This document shows positions 36,132 to 44,312 of a DNA stretch of 55,095 nt, piece after piece. The DNA comes from Candidatus Cloacimonadota bacterium. Lineage in GTDB: Bacteria > Cloacimonadota > Cloacimonadia > Cloacimonadales > TCS61. The notes below the pieces were generated by a model. That model saw nothing but the letters and a program-made list of their open reading frames with translations. It made no database searches and was not told the origin of the DNA. Location of the stretch: NCBI GenBank assembly GCA_030445745.1, contig JASUTE010000011.1, forward strand, positions 1 to 55,095, in the 5' to 3' direction. Position numbers and translations under genes: made by a program. Each line of letters begins with the position of its first letter. The stretch's first letter is position 1.

Positions 36132-37154
36132 CTATTTAAACTGTTGCAAAAATCTTATATCATTTTCAAATAATAATCGCATATCGGGAATATTGTATTT
36201 CAGCATAGCGATGCGGTCTATTCCTAAACCGAAAGCATAGCCGGTGTATTTTTCGGAATCAATGCCTAATTGATCGAAAACATTGGGATCAACCATTCCA
36301 GCTCCACCCATTTCCAGCCAGCCGCTGTTTTTGCAAATATGACAGCCTTTGCCTCGGCAGTTCACGCAAACTATGTCGATCTCGGCGCTAGGTTCAGTGA
36401 AGGGAAAGAAATGAGGACGAATACGCGATTCTATATGAGGCCCGAACATCTTTTTCACAAAAATATTCAATATATCACGTAGATCGGCAAAAGTAATACC
36501 TTCGTCCACTACCAGAGCTTCTACCTGATGAAAAGCGGGTGAATGGCTGGCATCGTTGTCGTTACGGTAGCAGCGCCCCGGTGAGATGAACCTCATCGGT
36601 GGTTTATGGCTTTGCATTACCCGAATTTGCACAGTGGAAGTTTGAGTACGCAGTAAAACATCGTCTTTTATATAGAAAGTATCGGAAAGTTCGCGGGCTG
36701 GATGGTCTGGCGGGGTATTCAAAGCATCGAAATTGTGAAATTCATCTTCGATATCATTTCCTTCGGCTACTTCGAAACCCAAACTCATGAAGATATCTTC
36801 CAGCTCGCGCCATACTTTGGTGATAGGATGTAAACTACCGAAATTAGTTTTACGACCAGGCATGGTAAGGTCAATCGCTTCTTGAGTTACAGCTTTGCGA
36901 TAGGCAGCTTCTTTTACTTTTTCGGCTTGCCCTTCCAGCAGTTTTTCCACTCTCTTTTTGGCTTTGTTCACCTTCTGGCCAAATTCAGGTCTTTGTTCTG
37001 GTGGCAAAGTGCCTATCTTTTTCATCATACCATTTAAAGTGCTTTTTTTGCCCAAATATTTCGATTTCAGCAGATTCAACTGATGTTCATTTTCAGCTGC
37101 GGCAATCTCTTGGGAAGCTTGCTCTACTATCTGTTGCAGATCTGTGTTTTCCAC
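36132..37154 (-). CDS. pheS: Phenylalanine-tRNA ligase alpha subunit
   Basis: The 340-aa catalytic subunit has RCYRNDNDASHSPAFHQVE (motif 2) and GFGLGIDRIAMLKY-like motif 3 (AFGLGIDRIAMLKY) near the C-terminus. A CVNCRGKGCHICKNSGW segment (about 260-276) carries four cysteines in a zinc-knuckle pattern seen in some PheS proteins. The start is GTG 37154, with AGGTGGAG just upstream. It is followed by pheT and preceded by rplT at 13 bases. Confidence 0.96.
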   Translation of the reverse strand: MENTDLQQIVEQASQEIAAAENEHQLNLLKSKYLGKKSTLNGMMKKIGTLPPEQRPEFGQKVNKAKKRVEKLLEGQAEKVKEAAYRKAVTQEAIDLTMPGRKTNFGSLHPITKVWRELEDIFMSLGFEVAEGNDIEDEFHNFDALNTPPDHPARELSDTFYIKDDVLLRTQTSTVQIRVMQSHKPPMRFISPGRCYRNDNDASHSPAFHQVEALVVDEGITFADLRDILNIFVKKMFGPHIESRIRPHFFPFTEPSAEIDIVCVNCRGKGCHICKNSGWLEMGGAGMVDPNVFDQLGIDSEKYTGYAFGLGIDRIAMLKYNIPDMRLLFENDIRFLQQFK

Positions 37155-37167
37155 AACTCCACCTGAT

Positions 37168-37524
37168 TTAATTTAATTGTTCTTTGGCTATTTTACAAAG
37201 TTCACTAAAAGCGTGGCTATCGTGCATTGCTAAGTGTGCCAGCACTTTTCGGTCGATGGTAACATCTGCTTTTTTCAATCCATTTATTAATTTGCTGTAT
37301 GTAAGTTCATTAAGACGGGCAGCTGCATTAATACGAGTAATCCAAAGACGGCGGAATTGACGTTTTTTGGCTTTACGATCTCTGTAAGCATATTGCCAGC
37401 CTTTTTCCACTGCTTGGCGAGCGGTACGATATAATTTACTGCGTCCACCCACATAACCTTTGGCAGCTTTTAAATATTTCTTTTTACGTTTTTTATGTGC
37501 TACATTATTTGTTGAACGTGGCAT
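37168..37524 (-). CDS. rplT: 50S ribosomal protein L20
   Basis: The 118-aa protein has the family N-terminus ([22 protein letters not shown]) and C-terminal globular part with [17 protein letters not shown]20 is an early 23S rRNA-binding assembly protein and in many bacteria represses its own operon by binding an mRNA leader. AAAGGAG lies before the ATG. Between rpmI and pheS in the standard infC operon order. Confidence 0.98.
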   Translation of the reverse strand: MPRSTNNVAHKKRKKKYLKAAKGYVGGRSKLYRTARQAVEKGWQYAYRDRKAKKRQFRRLWITRINAAARLNELTYSKLINGLKKADVTIDRKVLAHLAMHDSHAFSELCKIAKEQLN

Positions 37525-37546
37525 CTTTATCTCCTTTTTTTAAAAT

Positions 37547-37741
37547 TTACACACCCAGCATTTTTTTAATGCGGGGTACGTCTACTTTGTCCACAGTGTC
37601 TGCCTGGCGCAGGTTGCGTTTTCTTTTAGCTGTTTTTTTGGTAAATTTATGTCCAGCGTATGCGTGAAAACGCTTAATTTTGCCTTTTCCCGTGACCTTG
37701 AAGCGTTTTGCAGCTGCTCGACGTGTTTTCATTTTAGGCAT
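37547..37741 (-). CDS. rpmI: 50S ribosomal protein L35
   Basis: The 64-aa basic protein begins [21 protein letters not shown] and contains the [12 protein letters not shown] segment, both standard for L35. AGGAGG precedes the ATG. It lies 14 bases after infC and 22 bases before rplT. Confidence 0.97.
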   Translation of the reverse strand: MPKMKTRRAAAKRFKVTGKGKIKRFHAYAGHKFTKKTAKRKRNLRQADTVDKVDVPRIKKMLGV

Positions 37742-37755
37742 ATTTCCTCCTGTTG

Positions 37756-38355
37756 CTATTTATCTTCATCTTCTTCTTTTTTCTTCTTTATTATTTGGTC
37801 TATGTCTTTTTTCGGTGCTATTACCATCGAGATCTGTCTGCCCTCTGCTTTTGGTTTGCGCTCAATTTCGATTAGGTCTTTCAAATCTTCTTGCAGTTTG
37901 TCCAGTAGTTTATATCCCAAATCTTTATGTGCTAGTTGGCGACCTTTAAAACGAACTGTGAGTTCTACTTTGTTGTGTTGTTTTAGGAATTTAATCGCGT
38001 GTTCCTTTTTGAAATTATAGTCGTGTTCTTCGGTGTTAGGTCCAAATTTAACCTCTTTGGTTTGAACAATATGCTGGTTTTTGCGTGCTTCCCGCATCTT
38101 TCGTTCTTTGTGGTAGTAATACTGGCCAAAGTCCATTATTTTGCAAACCGGCGGCTTGGCATTGGGCGATATTTCTACTAAATCCAGCCCAGCCTCTTCG
38201 GCATGGCGTAAAGCTTCTTGAAGCGAGACAATTCCTACTTGCTTGCCATCGCTGCCTATTAAACGTACCCGCTGAGCACGAATTTCTTCGTTTATTCTTT
38301 CCTTAGGTACTTCTGGTTTGGTTTTGGCTTTACCTCGTCTAATTCTAATTGAAAT
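37756..38355 (-). CDS. infC: Translation initiation factor IF-3, starting at an AUU codon
   Basis: The 199-aa frame is complete only if it begins at ATT 38355-38353, five bases after AGGAGG (38366-38361). From there the N-terminal domain is complete: [23 protein letters not shown] and [19 protein letters not shown], then the C-terminal domain with [10 protein letters not shown] and [11 protein letters not shown]. The only ATG in frame (38136) would delete the N-terminal domain. A second ATT lies two codons on. AUU is the conserved infC start in E. coli, where IF-3 discriminates against it and represses its own synthesis; the same control is likely here. The C-terminus has an acidic/lysine extension ([10 protein letters not shown]). 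Confidence 0.95.
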   Translation of the reverse strand: MSIRIRRGKAKTKPEVPKERINEEIRAQRVRLIGSDGKQVGIVSLQEALRHAEEAGLDLVEISPNAKPPVCKIMDFGQYYYHKERKMREARKNQHIVQTKEVKFGPNTEEHDYNFKKEHAIKFLKQHNKVELTVRFKGRQLAHKDLGYKLLDKLQEDLKDLIEIERKPKAEGRQISMVIAPKKDIDQIIKKKKEEDEDK

Positions 38356-38377
38356 AATTACCTCCTTGTATTTCCCT

Positions 38378-38449
38378 GGCAGCTAGCTGCCTCCTCTATA
38401 GTTTTTGTGAACCGATCCGGGGAAATTTTAATTAGCAGGCAGATCGGTT
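38378..38449 (-). promoter_or_regulatory. infC 5' leader with hairpins and a candidate pseudoknot
   Basis: On the minus strand AACCGATC (38449-38442) pairs with GATCGGTT (38417-38410). The loop contains TGCCT (38441-38437), which can pair with AGGCA (38392-38388) downstream, giving an H-type pseudoknot that ends about 22 bases before the Shine-Dalgarno. The alternative is a local hairpin GGCAGC-TA-GCTGCC (38391-38378). Such mutually exclusive folds are typical of ribosomal-protein leaders, and L20 operators in several bacteria contain a pseudoknot. Role inferred; no family model was checked. Confidence 0.55.
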
Positions 38450-38490
38450 AGCCTTCAGTAGGCCTGTTTTATTAAGATTTAAGACCAAAT

Positions 38491-38521
38491 AAAAAAAGCG
38501 GATGGCTTAAGCCACCCGCTT
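38491..38521 (-). terminator. Rho-independent terminator or attenuator before infC
   Basis: AAGCGGGTGGC and GCCATCCGCTT form a stem with one mismatch or wobble around TTAA, followed by TTTTTATTT. It lies 136 bases upstream of the infC AUU. It may end the preceding operon, but its 5' arm AAGCGGGT can also pair with GCCCGCTT at 38620-38613, so it may be an attenuator for the translation operon. Confidence 0.75.
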
Positions 38522-38783
38522 GGAAAATATTATCATACTGGAAATATTAATTTCCATATCTATCATTATTAATCAACCTTAGCAAGTATTCCCGTGGGAA
38601 ACCGTAAGGTAGAAGCGGGCTGCTTCTTTTTAATTTCGGACACTTTTATTATTAGCGGACTGGTGTCAAGAACTTTCTTGGTTTGCAGTAAGTTAGCTGA
38701 AGATAAGGTTGTGCAGATTTCCAAATGGAGATGAGTAGGAGTAACAGTAACTCAATGAAATGCTCTACAGAAAAAAGATATTC
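38522..38783 (-). promoter_or_regulatory. Upstream leader of infC: TTGACA box and paired segments
   Basis: No ORF is visible. On the minus strand TTGACA (38669-38664) is followed by AT-rich sequence with TAATAA and TAAAAG, but no well-spaced -10. A small hairpin AGAAGC/GCTTCT (38627-38611) follows, with a GGGAA/TTCCC hairpin near 38590-38600. The first hairpin's GCCCGCTT can pair with the terminator arm at 38521-38514. I read this as the promoter-proximal part of a regulated infC leader. On the + strand the same hairpin is followed by TTTTTAATTT, so it could also act as a terminator in that direction. Confidence 0.4.
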
Positions 38784-39647
38784 TCAAATAAGTAATCTTT
38801 CTGCTGTTTCTATTTTTTCCAAATCAAAAACCACTAAAGCCAATTCTGGGCCATCGTAAGCAGCCGAAATAGCCAGGGTATTCCCTAGCTGTTGCCGCCA
38901 ACTACCAGTTATCCCAGCAGATTCATGTACATGTCCGTGCAGAGTAAGCCGAGGTTGTTTTTCCCAGATAAATTCCTGGATGGCAATGCTGCCTACATGC
39001 ACATCCAGCGGGGCATAATCCACCATTTGACCATCCAAAGCAGCCCGGTCGAGCTTGGTTTGATAGGGCGGAGCATGAAAAAGTAGGATGGTTTTATCCA
39101 TGGAATGCATTTTTGTCAGTTTTTGCAAATCCTTTTTTATGGTCCCGTATTTAATTTGTTCAATTTGCTTGGGAACCGAGCGAAATCCCTGTAAAGGGGA
39201 CACACAACCTACATCCACAAAGCGCGAGACATCGTATTTTTCCCAATCTTTGAATAAAAATGGGGTAGGCGGCACATAGGAATAACCGCAAATTTCATAG
39301 CCATCTAAATTAGTCCATTTTTCATTGATATATTCCAGTAGACCTTCTGCTTCGGCTTGCTGCAAGATTATTTCACTGGAGCGGGGGTCGTCGTTGCCCA
39401 AAATAACCAGAAAGCGAGGGTAAGCTGTTCCGAGGTTTTCCTTTAATTTTTGTAATTCTGCCAAAAAATATTTTTCCAGAAAATTTGTGGTAGTAATTTC
39501 ACGTTTTTGAAAAACATAACCCCGTTTGGGCAGCAGGTCACCACCCATGAATACAGCAAATGGCTGTCTTTTTTTTATTTGTTGGAAAAGTTTCTGATAG
39601 CGCTCCAATTTTCCGTGCAAGTCGCTAACAAAAAAGCAGAGACTCAT
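38784..39647 (-). CDS. Calcineurin-like metallophosphoesterase
   Basis: The 287-aa protein has the metallophosphoesterase metal-site motifs: SDLHGK (8-13), GGDLLPK (35-41), LGNDD (about 93-97), FHAPPY (about 206-211) and GHVHES (about 251-256). These act on phosphomonoesters, phosphodiesters or cyclic nucleotides; the substrate is not evident. It overlaps the nucleotidyltransferase gene upstream by ATGA, so the two may work on the same nucleotide or nucleic-acid substrate. There is no signal peptide. Confidence 0.9.
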   Translation of the reverse strand: MSLCFFVSDLHGKLERYQKLFQQIKKRQPFAVFMGGDLLPKRGYVFQKREITTTNFLEKYFLAELQKLKENLGTAYPRFLVILGNDDPRSSEIILQQAEAEGLLEYINEKWTNLDGYEICGYSYVPPTPFLFKDWEKYDVSRFVDVGCVSPLQGFRSVPKQIEQIKYGTIKKDLQKLTKMHSMDKTILLFHAPPYQTKLDRAALDGQMVDYAPLDVHVGSIAIQEFIWEKQPRLTLHGHVHESAGITGSWRQQLGNTLAISAAYDGPELALVVFDLEKIETAERLLI

Positions 39648-40588
39648 TTCTGATAATCTCGTAGTAATCTGGCAGCATCGGTTACAGCACCTATTTTAAC
39701 GGCAAAACTGGTTTTGTTTGCTATATCTTCATCGGTTACCAGGTGGAAGTCTAACAAGCCAGCGGTTTTGTAGCCGGTTTTTAACTGATTTATCTCTGCT
39801 AGGCACTGGCTGTAACCTTGCAGCCAGGCAATAAGCTGCTCTTTTTGCTGAGGAGTGGAGTTTACGTGCAGCAGCAGATCGATATCGCTGGCAGGGCCGG
39901 CGGAAGCATTTTTGGTACTGCCAAACAGGTAGATTGCTTTTACTCCGAATTTTGCAGCTGGCAGCTTTTCGCTTAGCCTTTGCGCCATCTTTTTGCGCCA
40001 GCGCCAATGGCTTTCCGAGTAAGGGTTCAAGATAACTTCCAGTTCTTCAGGCGATTTAATATCTTTAGAAGGTTTTTGCAGATAGGAAGCTATTTTTTCA
40101 ATATCGGTGTTCTCTAAAATGCTGAGGATTTTACCATCGTTTTGCTGCAGCAGCTCAATTTTGCTGTGGGCCGATTTCCATTCCTGAAAAATTTCCCGTA
40201 GCCGGCGATGGAAAAAATAGTTACCCAGTTTTTCAGCGATGGTGTCCAAAAGTTTTTGTTCTTCCTGCAAAAATGGGTTATCATCTTCGCTCTCTACTTT
40301 TTCTACATAGAAAACCTCGATCTTGCCAACTTTTTCGTTATCTACCAGTATTTCAGCTTTCTGGTACCAACGAGTTTCGCGAAATCCTTCCGAAGTAACG
40401 CAAGTTCCCCTATAGCAGATGCGGGCTTTGCATACATCCACATATTGCCAACCTGGGTGAATTGCTTCCAAAAGGTTGGCCAGAACGGTATGCAAATCGG
40501 AGGTGAAATCCTTCAGGATCTCATCGACTTCGTATAGACAATTAAGTTCCTTAGCACGCTCGGTTAACTGTTTTAACAAATCTTTCAT
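39644..40588 (-). CDS. GAF-like sensor domain fused to a minimal nucleotidyltransferase
   Basis: The N-terminal half (about 10-130) has ELNCLYEVDEIL, HPGWQYVDVCKARICYRG, and GKIEVFYVE. This is the pattern of a GAF-like sensor module also found in some signalling and PEP-utilising proteins. The C-terminal half (about 200-300) is a Pol-beta-type nucleotidyltransferase: YLFGSTKNASAGPASDIDLLL carries the GSx10DxD catalytic motif (about 224-244). A helical linker joins them. It overlaps its neighbours on both sides by ATGA. The combination is unusual; a signal-responsive nucleotidyl transfer (or toxin-antitoxin MNT-like) role is inferred, not shown. Confidence 0.8.
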   Translation of the reverse strand: MKDLLKQLTERAKELNCLYEVDEILKDFTSDLHTVLANLLEAIHPGWQYVDVCKARICYRGTCVTSEGFRETRWYQKAEILVDNEKVGKIEVFYVEKVESEDDNPFLQEEQKLLDTIAEKLGNYFFHRRLREIFQEWKSAHSKIELLQQNDGKILSILENTDIEKIASYLQKPSKDIKSPEELEVILNPYSESHWRWRKKMAQRLSEKLPAAKFGVKAIYLFGSTKNASAGPASDIDLLLHVNSTPQQKEQLIAWLQGYSQCLAEINQLKTGYKTAGLLDFHLVTDEDIANKTSFAVKIGAVTDAARLLRDYQK

Positions 40589-42036
40589 TTCATTAAAAGC
40601 ATCTTTCTTATTAGAACGTCATCGTCGAGCTGTAAAGCGTAGAAATAGGTTCCGGATGCCACCTTTTTCCCATTTGTATCTTTACCTTGCCAAGTAAAGG
40701 AGGTTTGGCCGGCTGCTAAATCGCACTTTTTCACAAGTTGACCGCGAGTGTTGTATATTTTCAATTTAGCTACTGTGGTCTGGCTTGGCAAATTGAAGCT
40801 GATGGTGGTTTGCGGATTGAAAGGATTGGGGTAGTTGCTCAGCGCCACGGTAGCTGGTAGGTTATTTTGTTGATTACTAGTTAAATCGTAGACCTCTTCT
40901 ACCATATCCTGGCCGTTATCGCTAAAAGTTATGTAAAGCTGCTGCCAATTTGTTTCAGGAATAGCAGTGATGAATTCAACCGGTTGAGAATAATCTGGGA
41001 AAACCGGTAGGAATTCGTAGTAATTTTCTGGTGATTCTGGCAGGTAGGAATGCGAGATAAGCGGAAAATTTTGCTGCTCATCTGTGTATAGTAGCGATAC
41101 AAAAGTAGTATTGTTTTCTATGTAGGAAGAGATGTCGTATATCTGTGGCACAGTGTTTTCGGTTGGTTCCACTGTGTATTCTTCAAAATTCAAAATGCCG
41201 GGTTTACAAATATCGCTGGTGAGGTAATCTCCATCGATTGAAACAGTGTTGGTTAATGAGGTAAAAAGGAGGGTATTGTAGGAATTTGGCCACTCGCCAA
41301 AATCTTCATCATCTACCAGGTCCTGTATATCACAGCTCATAAAAAGATAATCGCCATCTATCTGATATTCTATATTTCCGATTCTTTGAATTGCTTCTAA
41401 ACTTTGCTCAGTTGGATCGAATTTATAAAGCCCAGGAGTGTAGGTAAGTATTTGTTGGTAACTAAGGGCATATGCTACGCTATCTTCAGCTTCCGGGTTC
41501 ACCAGCCCAGCAGAATAGAAGTAAAAATCACTGGGGACAATACCGCCGCTATCGGTTGGGAAACCACCACCGTTATTTTTCAAGACAACATAGAATTTAT
41601 TTTCCGAATAAGCAAAATATTGCTCGGTAAGATCTAAATTAACTGGCACTTCATCTATCGGGTCGCTAGCAACCAGGCTATGCTCGGTCAAAGGCAGGGG
41701 CGAAGCATCTTCCAAAACAGATTTTGGCATTAGCGCCACTAGCGTATCGTGTACACTTTTAAAACGGAAACGAGCTGGTTGAGCTGGATCTGCATTTACT
41801 TGCACCTGCTGAGTTAATCCCTGCAGTGTTTCCATGGGATAATAGTTCCAACTATCTGTTTCCCAAAAATATACACCGGTTTCTATTCCTGGGAAATCGA
41901 TAGTTTCACAGCGCAAATACAGCTCGGAATCGGCAGTGTAGGCACTGTTTCTTATATTTTGCCATACAGAGATATCTTGAGCGGATAAAAAGGTAAAAAA
42001 AGTAACTAAAAATATTAAAATAAATAATTTTTTCAT
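40585..42036 (-). CDS. Secreted protein with FlgD-like/type IX-like C-terminal domain
   Basis: From ATG 42036 the 483-aa product has a signal peptide (MKKLFILIFLVTFFTFLSAQ). AGGAGG seven bases upstream supports this start over the longer frame. The middle is beta-rich with no recognised enzyme motif. The last 80 residues (SNYPNPFNPQTTISFNLP, then KLKIYNTRGQLVKK, TFTWQGKD-like and GTYFYALQ) form a FlgD-Ig/type IX-like sorting domain common in Cloacimonadota and Bacteroidetes relatives. It likely ends up at the cell surface. First gene of a three-gene transcript. Confidence 0.85.
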   Translation of the reverse strand: MKKLFILIFLVTFFTFLSAQDISVWQNIRNSAYTADSELYLRCETIDFPGIETGVYFWETDSWNYYPMETLQGLTQQVQVNADPAQPARFRFKSVHDTLVALMPKSVLEDASPLPLTEHSLVASDPIDEVPVNLDLTEQYFAYSENKFYVVLKNNGGGFPTDSGGIVPSDFYFYSAGLVNPEAEDSVAYALSYQQILTYTPGLYKFDPTEQSLEAIQRIGNIEYQIDGDYLFMSCDIQDLVDDEDFGEWPNSYNTLLFTSLTNTVSIDGDYLTSDICKPGILNFEEYTVEPTENTVPQIYDISSYIENNTTFVSLLYTDEQQNFPLISHSYLPESPENYYEFLPVFPDYSQPVEFITAIPETNWQQLYITFSDNGQDMVEEVYDLTSNQQNNLPATVALSNYPNPFNPQTTISFNLPSQTTVAKLKIYNTRGQLVKKCDLAAGQTSFTWQGKDTNGKKVASGTYFYALQLDDDVLIRKMLLMK

Positions 42037-42309
42037 AGCGAACCTCCTGGCTAAGAAGTTGGTATTTGCAGCTGAAAAAGTCAAGTATAAAGTGTTTTCT
42101 TTATAGATGTTTTTAGGCAAAATAGCAGAAATGATGCTTGCAAATATCCTCTGGCTACCACTATTTTCCCAATCTTTTCATAGTAGCGAATAGCAATAAT
42201 GTTTGTCTCGTATTATACTTTCACGCTGAAAATGCAATTTTTCCAAAAGTTTATAGGAAGCAGTATTTTGACATTTTGTAACTGAAATTTATAGCTGGCA
42301 AGGCTTTGC

Positions 42310-42340
42310 TTGACAAAATGGGCTATATTTGAGCTTTAAT
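42310..42340 (+). promoter_or_regulatory. Candidate promoter for the SagB-type oxidoreductase
   Basis: TTGACA (42310-42315) and TTTAAT (42335-42340) are separated by 19 bases, upstream of AAGGAG and ATG 42359. The spacer is slightly long. The rest of the 42037-42358 divergent spacer holds no ORF; TTGACT on the minus strand (42084-42079) may serve the secreted protein but lacks a clear -10. Confidence 0.4.
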
Positions 42341-42358
42341 TCAAAAAAAGGAGTGTTT

Positions 42359-43120
42359 ATGCAAAAGGATATGAGCCAATATCGTCTGATAATGAAAAAT
42401 AATGATTGGGGTAAGGCTGAAGAACTTAGCGATCAGCAAAAAGGCTTACCACAGCCTCCTTTGGAAAAGCCAATTCCTGCTGAGGGCAAAGTAATTGATC
42501 TGCCAGAGGTAAAATCATTGGAGTTTGACATTAACTTGAACCAAGCAATTTGGAACAGACGTAGTCGGCGAAATTATAATGGGGAACCAATGAGCCTAGC
42601 TGAACTTACCTATTTGGTATGGACAGCAGATGGTGTGAAGAAAACAATCAAGCGTTTCGACCGCTCCTATGCCACCTTGCGAACAGCTCCTTCGGCCGGA
42701 GCCAGGCATCCTTTCGAAACTTATGTAATTGTGTTTAATGTTACTGACCTGGAACCTGGTGTTTATCGATATTCTGCTTTGGAACATAAATTAATTTTAG
42801 AAGCTCAACCCCAAAATTTAGCTGAGAAAACAGTGGAAGCTTTGGTAGGACAAAGCTTTGCTGCTACTGGTAATGCAGTTTTGGTCTGGAGTTGTGTGCC
42901 ATATCGAGCTGAATGGCGCTACAGCACTGTAGCTCATAAACCCGCTTTACTAGATGTTGGCCATATTTGCCAAAATCTGTATTTGGCTTGTGAAGCTGTA
43001 CAAACAGGAACTTGCGCTATTGCTGCCTACGATCAACAAAAGATCGATGAACTTTTAGGTTTAGATGGCCAAGATGAATTCGCAGTTTACATCGCCACAT
43101 TGGGAAAATATGATCGATAA
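42359..43120 (+). CDS. SagB/ThcOx-type nitroreductase-family oxidoreductase
   Basis: The 253-aa FMN-dependent protein carries NRRSRRNYNGEPMSLAELTYLVW (about 60-82), APSAGARHPFETYVIV (about 108-123) and GVYRYSALEHKL, the pattern of SagB-type dehydrogenases. Such enzymes oxidise azolines in peptide natural products or act as general nitroreductases. No YcaO cyclase or precursor peptide is visible nearby, so a peptide-modifying role is not supported. AAGGAG with five bases to ATG 42359 fixes the start over an upstream ATG at 42329. xseA overlaps its end by 11 bases. Confidence 0.87.
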   Translation: MQKDMSQYRLIMKNNDWGKAEELSDQQKGLPQPPLEKPIPAEGKVIDLPEVKSLEFDINLNQAIWNRRSRRNYNGEPMSLAELTYLVWTADGVKKTIKRFDRSYATLRTAPSAGARHPFETYVIVFNVTDLEPGVYRYSALEHKLILEAQPQNLAEKTVEALVGQSFAATGNAVLVWSCVPYRAEWRYSTVAHKPALLDVGHICQNLYLACEAVQTGTCAIAAYDQQKIDELLGLDGQDEFAVYIATLGKYDR

Positions 43121-44312
43121 CGATAGAGAAAATGTATTCACCGTTTCCGAGGTGAACCGGCACCTGCGCAATGTGATAGAGACCAATATTCCCAATCTGT
43201 TGGTGGAGGGAGAGATTGCTAACTACACGCATCATCGCTCGGGGCATATCTATTTTAGCTTGAAAGATGAAAAGAGTAGTCTGCGTTGTGTGTTTTTTAA
43301 AAGTTTCAACCGCTATTTGAATTTTAAGCCAAAAGTTGGAGATAAGGTTGTTTGTGCTGGCAGGCTTACTGTTTTCGAGAAAGCAGGCAACTACCAGTTA
43401 AATGTGAATCGGATGGAAGCCGCTGGCATGGGCGAGTTGCAGAGAAAATTTGAGCAGTTAAAAGCCAAATTGGAAGAGGAAGGGCTTTTTTCGCAGCAGT
43501 ATAAAAAACCGATTCCCAAGTTTCCCCAAGTTGTGGGAGTAGTTACCAGTCCTACTGGAGCTGCTATTCAAGATATTCGCAATGTAATCTCGCGTCGTTA
43601 TCCCTGTAGAGTCTTGCTTTACCCAGCTACTGTGCAGGGTGAAAAAGCTGCTGAACAGATAATTGCCGGAATTGAGTATTTCAATGAACACACAGCAGCC
43701 GATGTTCTAATAGTGGGACGTGGTGGTGGTTCTCAGGAAGATTTGTTTTGTTTCAACGACGAGCAGTTAGCCCGAGCAATTTTTGCTTCGCAGATCCCGA
43801 TAATTTCTGCGGTAGGACACGAGATCGATTTTACTATTTCCGATTTTGTGGCAGACCTGCGAGCGCCTACACCTTCAGCAGCAGCTGAGCTAGCTGTTCC
43901 CAACCGGCAAGATCTGCTGAATCAGCTGGACGGCTTTTCCCACAAAATGAAAATGCTGACCAAACAGAGCATAAGTGATAGACAAAACCAATTATACTAT
44001 TTGGAACGAAAACTGCAGAAATATCATCCACAAACAATGCTTCAGAACTTGCAGCAGCGGCTGGATAGCGCTACTATGAAATTAATGCATCTAATGCAGA
44101 CACAAATTAATAATTATCGGCACCAAGTGGCAATTTTGCAAGAAAAGCTACACGAACTTTCACCACAGGAAGCTCTGAAGCGTGGTTATGCCATTTTGAG
44201 GCAGGAAAAAAAAATAATCAAAACAGTGGAACAGCTGCAAAAAGATAGAAAATTGGAGATAATTCTAAGTGATGGAAAAGCGATTGCCAAGATTTTGGAA
44301 ACTGATAGTTAG
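43110..44312 (+). CDS. xseA: Exodeoxyribonuclease VII large subunit
   Basis: The 400-aa protein degrades single-stranded DNA with XseB. In order: an N-terminal OB-fold (about 1-100; VSEVNRHLRNVIETN, GHIYFSLKD), the exonuclease domain (about 110-320; GVVTSPTGAAIQDI, GRGGGSQEDL, AVGHEIDFT, DLRAPTPSAAAEL) and a coiled C-terminus. ATG 43110 overlaps the oxidoreductase stop by 11 bases; an earlier frame start at 43065 adds 15 residues without family support. No xseB is in the window. Confidence 0.95.
   Translation: MIDNDRENVFTVSEVNRHLRNVIETNIPNLLVEGEIANYTHHRSGHIYFSLKDEKSSLRCVFFKSFNRYLNFKPKVGDKVVCAGRLTVFEKAGNYQLNVNRMEAAGMGELQRKFEQLKAKLEEEGLFSQQYKKPIPKFPQVVGVVTSPTGAAIQDIRNVISRRYPCRVLLYPATVQGEKAAEQIIAGIEYFNEHTAADVLIVGRGGGSQEDLFCFNDEQLARAIFASQIPIISAVGHEIDFTISDFVADLRAPTPSAAAELAVPNRQDLLNQLDGFSHKMKMLTKQSISDRQNQLYYLERKLQKYHPQTMLQNLQQRLDSATMKLMHLMQTQINNYRHQVAILQEKLHELSPQEALKRGYAILRQEKKIIKTVEQLQKDRKLEIILSDGKAIAKILETDS

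Noticed and set aside
38136-38136. ATG 38136 as the infC start
   Set aside because: It would remove the whole N-terminal domain, while AUU 38355 gives the full protein with AGGAGG at the right distance.
42079-42084. TTGACT as promoter of the FlgD-tail gene at 42036
   Set aside because: No acceptable -10 box occurs 15-19 bases downstream on the minus strand.
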